This document shows positions 36,958 to 47,408 of a DNA stretch of 64,000 nt, piece by piece (within the stretch, counting starts at the first letter, position 1; every line of letters starts with the position of its first letter). The position numbers were made by a program, and so were the translations under genes. This DNA is from Artemisia argyi (taxonomy: Eukaryota; Streptophyta; Magnoliopsida; Asterales; Asteraceae), in contig CM060704.1 of the NCBI GenBank assembly GCA_030686995.1, positions 172,481,718 to 172,545,717 of the forward strand. The letters run 5' to 3'. The notes under the pieces were generated by a model. That model made no database searches. It saw only the letters and a list, made by a program, of their open reading frames with translations, and was not told where the DNA came from.

Positions 36958-38075
36958 GTGTTGGTGGGTAGGTCTAGGCTATGAATGTTTGGTAGTTAGG
37001 TGTTGTTAGGCGTATGTTGCATAGCCTAGTACTTTTGGTGATGTTGGTTTTACTTTGGCGTTTATGTATGGTTACTTAACGCGATTTTCTTATGTACGCG
37101 TTAAGTTTTTATGTAAATATTAGTTATTAATGGAAATCCAGTATTATCTATATATTGTTGGTTTTTGTACACTTAAATGATGATACATTCGTAATTAAAT
37201 GTGATACGTTGCGATAAATTGTGTTGTCTAATAATGTTGTTCATTGTTTAGCAAATATGGAGATTGTGATGTATATGAAACTTTAAATACTATGGTTGCC
37301 AATACAAAGGAAAAAGGTTATGAAATTGTTATAACTCAGTAAGGAATGAGGTTATTTGATCCTTGCTTCTGCTTGAATTTGACCTTGTGGAATGGTGTTT
37401 AGATGTTGCGTGTGGTTGTTCAAAGTTGTCTTTGGTTCTATTTACCCCATTAGCCATATTCAAAGTTTAGAGCTGCGTTGTGGTTGTTCTAAGTTGCAGC
37501 CTTAGGTTAGTTTTCATATTGTTAGTGCTTCTGCTTGATTTTGAGGTTGTGGAATGGTGTTTAGATGTTGCGTGTGGTTGTTCAAAGTTGTCTTTGCTTC
37601 TATTTACCCCATTAGCCTTATTCAAAGTTTAGAGCTGCGTTGTGTTGTTCTAAGTTGCAGCCTTAGGTTAGTTTTCATATTGTTAGTGCTTCTTAGGTTT
37701 ACTGAATTGTTTATCTCTGTCCAACTAGCTTATTTAGGACCCACCCATTTCAGTAGCTTGTTATACATTTTAATATCCCTTTTTTAGCCTTAGTATAGCT
37801 TATAGATTTTAGTGTCCTTACTGACCCATTCTTGATTCCCTATTACTATATTAGTGAATTCCCTCACGGTTGTGTTTGTGTATATCTTTGGTCCGCGCAT
37901 CCTGCACGATTTTTTTATTGGTGAATGGTTACTTTCATTTGTTTCCATTTCTTTCAGTGTAATTAATTTAGGGATACTAACAGAAATTGTGGTTTATGGC
38001 AATTTGTATATCTTTTTTCTTTGTCAGCATTTTGTTTTTCTTTCACTTACCGGCTGTGTTTGTTTATTAATGTAG
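36958..38075. other. Spacer with a 162-bp tandem duplication
   Basis: Between the orphan ORF and gene A. Two copies of a 162-bp block (37365-37526 and 37527-37688), each starting GCTTCTGCTTGA and ending TTCATATTGTTAGT, are nearly identical. The 5' exons of gene A should lie in or before this stretch, by analogy with gene B, but I could not place them. Confidence 0.6.
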
Positions 38076-41000
38076 GGATACCTACAGAATTCGAAGGTCC
38101 ATGTCAGAAGCAAAGTTCGATACTTTCCGTTAATCAAGGCAAGGTTAGATGAAAAGAGGCGTACTTTATTCAGGTCAACATGTTTTGGACCATGGTTAGA
38201 TATAACTTATGTTGATAACGACGAGATGATTGTTCATCACATGTTGGAAAAGCAACTGAATTTCGATGATAAGCACTATGATCTCTCACTTGTTTATCAT
38301 GTCAACAGACATCTTTTGCATTTTGGCCGTTGCGAGTTCCAGCTCATTACTGGTTTCAAATTTGGAACTCCTACTTTACGTGGGTTTAGGACAGGTCCTT
38401 TGAATTTCCGTGATCGTGTTTTTCCGGACAAGATTGGTGAGCATTTAAAAAACATTGATCTACTTGCGTTAATTGAGGATGACGAGGCTTTTTCCAAAAT
38501 ATCTGATGAAGACGCAATTTGTGCGTGCCTGTTGTTAGCCTTGGAGGTGATTTTTATGGGTCGTGAATTGATATCTGTAGTGGCTGATCCTTTAATTAGA
38601 ATGGTTGATAGTTTACAAACATGGAACGATTTTCCTTGGGGGGAACACATTTGGCGTATGTTGTATGATGTGATTTTGAATGTCAACTCATTTAAAAGGG
38701 ATGCGTTTCATAAGGCAGTTAATATGAACCGTAAGTTTCAACCTTCTTATTCATTGGGAGGGTTTATTTTGCCATTCAAGGTTAGTAATTTCCCGTACCA
38801 TTTTTGTACTTACATTATTTTGCACAAGTAACAACTTACAATGACATAAATTTGCTATTATTTCATATTTGGATTTTAGAAGCATCTGTCCAGAGTGGCC
38901 GGTGGTGGACAAAGGCGCCTGATATTTTACCTAGAGCTGTAGCATGGACTAAGAAGGTTCCTTTTCAAGCAAATGTGAATTTGGGGGACCTTTTTCCAGA
39001 GGTATGTTGTATACGTAATATTCTGGTATTTTTATTCGATAATTGTCAACGACGTGTTACTGTTTTTAGTATTCAATGAAGTATTGATGTCAAACTTATT
39101 AAGCTTCTGTTTGTGCATAGCCCTCATTTACGCTTTTATTGGTTTGTTAGGGTGAAAAAAGTAACTGTGAATTGTATCCATCAAGGACCGAGGGAGCGTC
39201 TGAATCGTTTAGGTGTAGTGTTAAGTTTTTTAATTGGTATGTGCCTAGACCACCGCCTGTTGCTGAAGTTGGGCTTGTTGATGAGTATTTTTGTAAAAAA
39301 AGTGAAGCACGGAAAAAAATGCTAGCTGAAGATGCTGAGGAAGCTATGGAAAACCGTACGAATCTGCGTACTGTTTCTATCATGGAACGTGTTGAGATTA
39401 TACAAGAAATGTGCGGAAGTTTGCTGAAGCTACCGGCTGAGGTTCAAAGTCTGAAAGGACGTGTCCACAAACTTGAATCTGTTATTCATGTATAATTTGT
39501 AATATAACATTATGTTAAGATTCAGGTTGTTTATATTAAAAAATTATTGATGTCGAAATTCTTTCTTTTGTAGATTATGACTCGGAAAAGAAGGGCTGGA
39601 GATACGGTTCATGACTTGAACAAGGTCGAGCTTAATTTTGCGCAGGACAGCAAAAAAGTAAGTTCCCATTTTTTTTAATTCTGATTTCATTGTTGGTAAA
39701 AGATTTTTGCGCTTACTTTGTGTTCCTTATCCTGTACTTGCATACCTTATAGGGTAGACTGGAATTTGGAAGTAACAATGAGACTGATCTTGCTAACGAG
39801 TATTGCACAAACTTAAATGACGACTTTCTAGAGTTGTTTGACTGGCCGATTCAACAAACACAGAAATATGATGTGCGTGACCATCATGAGGCATGGCAGA
39901 AAGCATTTGGCACCGGTTTACAGGTTTGTACACCCTGAACTTGTAAAAAACTATATTTGCGACATAACGGTTTTTCTTATAAGTTAAAACACATGTTAAA
40001 TGTTTCAGGATGTAAAAGTTGAGGAGCTGTCTGACGGAGATGTTGAACAGGTTTGTTTTTACATTCGCAGCAATAATGTAGTGCATTGTATACTTTAGCA
40101 TCGTGTTGTCATTTATAACTTGTATTATGTTTTATGTTGTGAATTGTTGAAGGATGAATGGGTAATTTTGGATGATTGTGAGAAAGTTGATAAGCATGAG
40201 GCTGAGTTACGTAGGTTGGCTTCGGTTAGAGATGAAACTGTACGACTTAGACAGGAAGAGGCTAAAAGATTTGTTGATGATGGGGTCATGAAACTGCCTC
40301 ACATGAAACTTTGTTTAAACCGTCCTGGACCAAAGAAGAGGGAGTACAAATTTGTTTTGAGGCCGCCTTTCACGGGAGAGCTTCCGAAACATGTTATTCC
40401 TACTTTGGAAACACTTAAAAGTCAAAAGACTATTCGTGATCCTTTTATGTGTGAACTGTGTAGAGATGTGAAACCTTGGACAGAGGTACCACCTAATGCC
40501 TTATACATTATGTTAGTCTATTATGTTTTATTCAGTTCCACAATATACTATGATAACTTAATGTAGATATTATTCTTGATATTTGCAGGAACTCAAAAGG
40601 AGTCACAATAGTATCGACAATGTTATAGTTGATCGTGAATTTCATGACTTTTTTAGATAATTCTTGGTTGCCTCGTTGCAAGTTTCCTTGGTGTAGTGAT
40701 ATTGTTGTCGATCGTCTTTTCTGGGAAAGTCTAGCTTGTGTTGACGAGAAACGATCTGGTTGGTTACGTGACGAGGTAAACTCGCATTTTAAATTTCCAA
40801 ACCTGATAGATAACATAACCTGATTGTGCTTATTTGGTATTAAAACTTGCTTAAAATTGGTGGCTTGTTTATTGAAATTGGTAGTTGCTTAATATTTCAT
40901 TTTCACTGTCAAATAGCATTAGTAGTGATCTTGGTAATTAGTGCTTTAAGTTTGTTGTTCTGAGTTAATTTAGGTCTATTAAACCATATTAAGGTCCTGC

Positions 41001-42635
41001 AAATCAGTATCATAGCATAGATCCTTGTTTCTCTTTGAAAATCACTTCATAACAATTTTTAAGGATTGTTTGGATTTGCTTTGTTACCTGTGGTCCTTGG
41101 TGTTATTGGTATAGATGTTTGTTGTTTCATGTTTCTTTAGTGTGGCTTAGAACATTTGAACCATAAAAAACAGGTCCCATTTGTAAAAAAGTCAAAATGC
41201 CTTTTGATTTGATCTCACTTGTTAACTGTTGAAGGTTTTAAGCCCAAATCTCATCAAATCATTTCACAAGTAGTTGTTTTAGCATAATTTAGTCTTAGTA
41301 TAGCCTAGTATACCATAATCAGTGCTTAAATCAAGTTAGAGTTTCACAAAAGTCAACTTAGCTCATCAATTTAAAAGTCAAAATTTCAAAAGTTTTCAGA
41401 AAACCCATTTTTTGTGGGATTTTTCTAGAATTTTGTAGAGTGATTCAGGTCTTAAAATTTTTAGAGGTTAAATTCTATCACCTAAGCTTCAATAATATGC
41501 GTTCAACTTACTTTTGGGATATTTATTGTAGTGTATGCAACAGCTTATTTGAAGCTGCAGGGCAAGTGCATGCCCTGTGCACCAGGTTTTGACCAATTTT
41601 CCAAGGTCTCCCTTGTGTTCACCTGTGGACCTCACACCCTATCCCTTAGCTTTTTAGGAAGCCTTTCACCTCAGCTTATTGGGAGATTGCTTATTTTGGG
41701 TCTCTGCTCTTTTGACCATAGCTTATTTGACCTACCTTTTGACCTGTTCTCAGAAGCATAACCTGAACACTCAGGTTTTTCACCCAAGTTCCATACCTCA
41801 CCCAGTGCTCAACAATAAACCTGATAGATCACATAACCTGATACATATTGTTTGACTTTCTTTATAACGACATGCATCACATTGATATTTGGGTGATGTA
41901 TATGTGGCACTTTAGACCTAATAATGCCGATTGGTGCATGGTTAGTTGTTACTTCTTGACAATTCTCCTTCAAGGTTCGATGCCACTGTTTTATGCGACT
42001 AACGAAGTATACGACTGTGCATGGTCTGATGTTGAGTGGGTACGTGTATGGATTGAACCTTTAAACATTTAAATCAGTATGCTACTCGTTATACTCATTT
42101 TTCTTAATAAAATATTCAGGTGTTCATCCCTATAAATGAACCTTTCACCCATTGGTCACTTGCTGTGTTTTACATACAAACCGGGGAGGTGGTATTTTAT
42201 GACAGCGGTGAAACATATGAAGTTGAATATCGTGAGTGGTATTTCAAGATGAGGAGGTGTCTAAGGGAAAAGCTTCCTTTTATACTTAAGGAGACACGTG
42301 TATTTGCAAAGAAAGGAATCGACCCAACTAGCTACCGTATAAATTTTCGCCACGTAACTCACATCCCCAAGCAGGGTGGTGTTTTCGGTGACTGTGGCAT
42401 CTTTCTATGCATTTTCCTATACAGGCAATTAACTTTTTTTTCTACCATGTATCACACTTATTGGTATGACTATTCTTTAATGTCAAATGTAACTGGTTGG
42501 TTATTACTATACAGGTTGGCTTACGGGATCCCTCTGGTTATGGATGACTCTCTTCAAACAGCACTGGCATACAGAGAGGCGTTGATTCGTTTCTACTTCA
42601 AGCACAAGATCTCCGAAATTGAATGTGTCCACTAA
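38076..42635 (+). pseudogene. DUF1985-Ulp1 (C48) protease gene A of MULE-2
   Basis: Exon-like blocks: 38076-38780, 38867-39001, 39151-39489, 39574-39657, 39753-39923, 40009-40050, 40153-40485, 40589-40775, 41878-42039, 42120-42635. All keep phase 0. DUF1985 covers the first two (FRSTCFGPWLDITYV, HFGRCEFQLITGFKFG, WNDFPWGEHIW, ILPRAVAW). The Ulp1 domain is in the last three, with His in FTHWSLAVF, Asp in FYDSG, and Gln/Cys in KQGGVFGDCGIF. Ulp1 enzymes cleave SUMO-like proteins; the substrate here is unknown. Lesions: acceptors before 38867 and 41878 read CAT instead of CAG, and a T-run at 40649-40654 shifts the frame. A 90-bp in-frame insertion lies at 42426-42515. Translation start unknown. 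Confidence 0.8.
42417..42515 (+). repeat. 81-bp insert flanked by 9-bp repeats in Ulp1 gene A
   Basis: CTATACAGG occurs at 42417-42425 and 42507-42515, enclosing 81 bp absent from gene B at the same codon (FLYR then L). The insert keeps the frame open. It could be a small transposon footprint with a MULE-sized duplication, or a recently gained intron with a GC donor (CAG|GC) and ACAG acceptor. Confidence 0.65.
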
Positions 42636-42943
42636 GTTGTAATGCCATGACATTGTTGTTTAAGTTCCCTTTATATGTGTTTGTGTTTTACTGACGATGG
42701 TACTTTAAGCGTTATGTGTTGGTATCTAATGTAACCATGACTAAAGATTGGTTTACTCCAATCATTTTGTTACTTAATGTATGATGTGGTTACATTCCCT
42801 ATTATTTAAGTTGTTCAAAGTTTATACAGGAAAACCGAAACATTGTATTATTAAAACATTAAGATGAACAGTTCTTTCATAACATATTATGTTAAAACCA
42901 ACAACATAATACAACATGGACATTATTTTAGGACATTCTTAAC

Positions 42944-45617
42944 CTAAGGGTCTGCCAAATTAACCGGGTCATTGTCAAACGGCATTGATCGTTGTGACCC
43001 CTGTGAGCTAACACGTCGGTTTTGGGACCTTCCATTTTGAGTTTGTGAGCTCCCACTACTTCTTTGTGTACCTCCGCTTGATGACTTGCCACCCCTCTTC
43101 TGCACAAGTAACATTTGATTAAGCACATTAGTTATTTGTATTTTAGCAATACATTACTATAAATAAATAACAAATTACCTTTTTTCGCATCAACGGTTGT
43201 TTGCACGTCGCTCGGTTGTGGCCAACTACACCGCACCTCCCACACGAAATTTGCCTTGGCTCCTCTCCTCGGGACCTGATTCTGTCTTTGTTTTTAGGTC
43301 TTTCGGCTGGTCTCTTATCCATAATTGGTGGTTCTACTACTTGAATATTGTCTGGTGTTTCCCATGTAGAAACGTCACCAGTCGGAAATATCAAAGGTTC
43401 GTATGTAGCCTTTAAAGTTGTTTTCATAAACCAGTTTTTTGCCAATTGACTAGAATCAGTTAAGCCAAGTACCCTACCCGCAGCTATAGCATGGCCACAT
43501 GGCAAACCTGAAAGTTGCCATTTGCGACAACTGCAACTACGTTCCGTTATCCGGACTATGTGAGTCCTTACTCGATCATAAACTTGGTATACTTCTCCAT
43601 GCTCAATGCCATTGACAACCCAGCTCGCACTCTTCAACATCCTGTCCTGAACTTTTGCAGCAGCCCAGTCACTGAGTTCCCCTTGAACAACATCTACCAA
43701 AAAAAAAAATACAAAAACAATAGTAAATTATTAAAATTCACTAATTAAAATATGTGCTTAATTTATAATAACATATATATAAAAAATTAACCTTCATAAA
43801 GTTGACGTCGTTCGAAATACCAGTTTTGTATAAGCGCTCGATACCATTCCATTAGCATCGTAATTGGGACTCTTCGAACCAGTCTCGTGAGGGCATTTAT
43901 TGACTCAGCACTATTGGTAGTCATGTAATTATATCGATTTCCAGGACAATATGCCCTAGACCAGTTGCTAACACCCGCTTCGATTAGCTTGTTGTAAGCT
44001 TCAATCCTAAAACCGGCTAGATTGTTCAACTCTCTATGAAACTCTTGAGTCGTGTAAACTTTACATAACTTCCAATACAGCTTCCTAACTTTTTTCCCTT
44101 TTAAGTTTCAATTCATCATCAAATGCCTACAACAACAACCATGAAATACGTTTGGGAAAACAGTACGACATGCTAACTGTATGGCCGGGTGTCTATCTGA
44201 AATTATTGCCAAACCCGGGACGTCACCGATGCATTCGCGCAAATTTTCCAAAAACCATGTCCACGACCTACCTGTCTCACCTTGGGACACCCCGGTTGCA
44301 AGAGGGATAATTTGGTTATTCCCATCTATTCCAACAGCCAGCTAATTTGTTCCAAGATAACGGCCTTTAAGATGAGCTGCGTCTATGATAATCAATGGGC
44401 GGATATGCTCTTGCAACAAACTTCGTATCTGTAAAGAAAAATAAAGTTTAGTATGTATATGTAATTATAAGATATCGAATTAAATGTACGTGTCAACAAA
44501 ATATGATTACCGAAACACCAATGCCCATAAAAAACATTTCAAATCGGTCTTCAGCGTCAGTCAGAAGATTTGTTGCCCACCCCTCGTTTGTCAAATGTAT
44601 ATTGTGACAAAAATAGGGTAATTGTGCAAAAGAATTTTTCGGGCAGCCATTCAGAGTCTCAAACGCTATATTTCTTCCTCTCCAAGCCTTCTTGTAAGTA
44701 ATATCGCAATTGTAATCAACTTTCATGTCTTGCACAATGTCCTTTGCCTTGTACACCCGATTACTATCACGTATTTTCGGTACAAGCAAATGCCCCAACA
44801 ATTTTGATGTTGCATTACGATGATTTGGAATTAATTTCGTTCTTGAACATGTGTGATTCTCTCTAACCGTTCGTATTTCCCATTCGGAACTGCCATCAAC
44901 TTTAGACGTAATTATTACCCAATCACATCCTTCATGTACACACGTCACATCATACCTATACTTATCAGATTTTCTAGGCTTATATTCAAATCCATGTACT
45001 AGTGATTGTTCACCTATTTCATGCATGCACTCTTCTTTAGAATAAAATTTTCTCCCGGGAATTAAACCAAATGAGTTGTTGTCAGTGATGGTTTTGGGTG
45101 GTTTGACTTGAAGTTTAGGTGGATCAGGTGGTGTCGGCATATATGTAAACGTATTACGTTTCCATTTTGGCTCGGAATAGTCATTCGGAATATGGTGAAT
45201 GTTATTTGGAAAATATTCTTTTTTTGCTTTTTTGGGTGTGTTTTCAAAATCATTGCCAACACCATGGTAAACTTCAGGATATAAATTTAGATCAAAATCT
45301 AACGGCGTTGTCAAAGAAGGAGTTACCTTTGGTGGTTTGAGAATCTTTGTGACAAACAAAGATTGCAAAACAGACTAATTCTTGCATATCTCGTGAAAGA
45401 AAAAATCCACGTCATCATCATCAACTATGTGGACATACTTTTTCCGAATATTATACGTTAGACGAACATCGAATTCACGACTGATGTTGAGTTTTCGTTT
45501 CACATTAGATAATAGGTTTTGGTAGGTTGTATTTTGAGAAAGTGCCAAACCATATGTTAATTCTTCCTCTAACATAACTAGCAAAAAACTAATCTTGGGC
45601 TGAGATGTACTAGCCAT
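42944..45617 (-). pseudogene. MULE-2 transposase (MURA-like), three in-frame stops
   Basis: Four exons join in frame: 45617-44511, 44428-43792, 43693-43179, 43099-42944 (TAG), about 804 codons. Order: N-terminal PB1-like region, MuDR DNA-binding domain (FYSKEECMHEIGEQSLVHGF, CVHEGCDWVI), catalytic core with Asp in IIIDAAHLKG, Asp in AIISDRH and Glu in NSAESINAL, then SWIM zinc finger (CSCRKWQLSGLPCGHAIA), a CCHC knuckle (CGRCGVVGHNRATC), and a Ser/Gln-rich tail. Catalytic and zinc residues are all present. In-frame stops at 45375-45377, 44342-44344 and 44108-44110 would abort translation. The gene faces gene A tail-to-tail and shares its promoter region with the plus-strand small genes. Confidence 0.88.
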
Positions 45618-46094
45618 GAGTGTGTTTTTTAGTTTTTTCGTTATATTATGTAAAACAATATATGTAGGAAAAAATATTTATAAGTCGCACACTAGTCAGT
45701 GAAGTCGCACAGTCGAACACTAGAGTATTAATGTTACAATTTAAGTTTAACCTGTCAAAATTGAAGTCTAGTCACGTCAATCAACCTAACATACATTAAC
45801 CCTCATTAAATGTCAACAGTCAGTTCAAGTAGCACAGTCGCACATTCCATGTCGCACACTTCAATTGTTAATTGGTAATAGGTGTGCAAATCTAGGAAAT
45901 ATATAACATTAAAGTCATGTCTTATGTCAATCATGTCAATTAGTTCACCAACAACCAAAATTTAATGCATACAACTATTTAATGCTTATAAACTAGTAGC
46001 ACAGTCGCACACTAGTGGAATCGTGTATATATATATATATGTATATATGTAGTCTTTTTACTAATTATCAACAAAATAATATCCAAAATTGACT
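45618..46094. promoter_or_regulatory. Central divergent promoter of MULE-2 with GTCGCACA cluster
   Basis: The spacer separates the transposase start (-) from the small plus-strand genes. A minus-strand TATA (TTATAAATA, 45675-45683) lies about 60 bp from the transposase ATG. On the plus side an alternating TA stretch at 46028-46050 is a TATA candidate. Between them are five GTCGCACA copies and related GTAGCACA copies. The same octamer occurs four times in each TIR. This is a candidate site for transposase binding or self-regulation. Confidence 0.6.
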
Positions 46095-46451
46095 ATGAGT
46101 TCACCGACAAACGATGACACGACAACTAGTAATGACCCTGGGGGACTTACTCTAGAAGAGGACATTTTACGGAGATTAGAAGAGGAACGGTTAAGGCAAG
46201 CCTTTGAAGAAAATAATAAAATACAAAGGGAATGGGAAGAAAGCTTTAGGAAAAAGGTAGAGGACGAAGAACATCAAACACGACTAGACAAAGAAGTTGC
46301 AGCATCAATTTTAGCATAAGAAGCAACGAATGAACGGGAATGGCTGGCAAATATAAAGAAAGAACAAGATGAACAAAATGAGTTTTTTTTGGAATTTGGT
46401 TGTTATCCATATCAGGTATTCGAAACGGATTCTGAATATGAAACCGACTAG
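46095..46451 (+). pseudogene. Small coiled-coil ORF of MULE-2 with an internal stop
   Basis: From ATG 46095 a charged helix follows a Thr/Asn-rich start: ILRRLEEERLRQAFEENNKI, EWEESFRKKVEDEEHQTRL. A TAA at 46317-46319 interrupts, but the same frame continues with the same charged helical character for 44 more codons (EREWLANIKKEQDEQNEFFL, ending ETDSEYETD) to TAG 46449-46451. Continued composition suggests a 118-codon gene with one nonsense mutation, or a true 74-aa product. It is unrelated by eye to the 118-aa orphan. Function unknown. Confidence 0.5.
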
Positions 46452-46507
46452 TTTGTATTACATTGAGTTCATGAAATAAAAAAGGTTGTTGCATTTTCCC
46501 CATTTTC

Positions 46508-46572
46508 TAGTAGCACGGTAGCACGGTAGAACGGTAGCACAGTAGCACGGTAGCACGGTAGCACATTAGCAC
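46508..46572. repeat. GTAGCACGGTA minisatellite
   Basis: Seven or eight near-tandem copies of a roughly 8-10-bp unit GTAGCACG(G) lie in the spacer before the GRF gene. The unit resembles the GTAGCACA/GTCGCACA motif of the TIRs and the central promoter. Confidence 0.75.
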
Positions 46573-46637
46573 ACTTATAAACAGTCGCACATTGGTTACC
46601 ACCTACTACCTTCAACAGTATTTACCTTTTTGTACAC

Positions 46638-46645
46638 TATAAATA
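46638..46645 (+). promoter_or_regulatory. TATA box of the GRF gene
   Basis: TATAAATA lies 72 bp before the ATG at 46717. The upstream minisatellite could act as its proximal promoter. Confidence 0.55.
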
Positions 46646-46716
46646 GTTTGTACATAGTGTATGGCATGAACATCAACTTAAAAATCACACACACAAGATA
46701 AATTTCCTTGTTCATT

Positions 46717-46998
46717 ATGAATAATGCTTGCAACCATTGCGGAGCTGCGACAACGATTACCACGTCATGGACAGATCGTAATCCGGGTCGTCGTTTTCGG
46801 CTATGTCCTAACTGTGTTTTTAGCCGTTGGTACGACCCACCAATGTGCGCCCGATCCGTTGTTATCATACCCGGGTTGTTGAAAAGGATTAATAACCTTC
46901 AAGAAACTTCAATCCAGAATGCAAGCAATGCACAAAGAATGAAAGTTCTTTTGTATTTTTCATGGTTCTTCTTTATTATGTATTTTGTTTTGAATTAG
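46717..46998 (+). CDS. GRF-type zinc-finger, tail-anchored small protein
   Basis: A 93-aa single-exon frame. The N-terminus has the GRF pattern: CNHCG, TSWTDRNPGRRFRLC, then RWYDPPMC supplying the last Cys. A helical linker follows (LLKRINNLQE), then a hydrophobic segment near the C-terminus (VLLYFSWFFFIMYFVL), suggesting a membrane tail-anchor with the finger in the cytosol. GRF fingers bind single-stranded nucleic acid in other proteins. No lesion is visible. MULE-1 carries a decayed relative of the same two-part design, so this gene looks like a recurrent MULE accessory. Role unknown; DNA handling near the nuclear envelope is speculation. Confidence 0.75.
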   Translation: MNNACNHCGAATTITTSWTDRNPGRRFRLCPNCVFSRWYDPPMCARSVVIIPGLLKRINNLQETSIQNASNAQRMKVLLYFSWFFFIMYFVLN

Positions 46999-47408
46999 TC
47001 ATAAGTGTGTCTTGGTAGAAGTATTCAAGTTATGTTTAAGCTTTCTAATGTACTAATGTTTGGTTGATTTCTAATGTACTCATTTTGACTACATAATGGT
47101 GTAATGAATTACTAACATCTTGTTTGCTGCATGTGGTTGGTATTGGTATATTACCAATGTTAAAGTTAAGCATGTCTAAATAAATACCCAGGAATACACA
47201 ATAACAACGAACTGATGAAATTGAAGTTCAAACACAAATAGTTTCATAGTCAATAACATAAAATACTGAAAATGGAATACAAACACACTGAGTTTTCATG
47301 TTTAATAGTTAATAACATAAACCTACACACATGGTTTCAAAGTAATTGACATAAAATCCTGGTAACATAAAGGGATTGTTTTTTGTAATTCAACTTTAAC
47401 ATTCACAT
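46999..47408. other. 3' spacer between convergent MULE-2 genes
   Basis: AT-rich sequence between the GRF gene and the end of Ulp1 gene B. I see only likely 3' UTR sequence. Confidence 0.4.

Noticed and set aside
38297..38686. 129-aa minus-strand frame
   Set aside because: Antisense to the DUF1985 exon of gene A.
46508..46572. CRISPR-like repeat array
   Set aside because: Units are about 8-10 bp in direct tandem without unique spacers, in a plant transposon.
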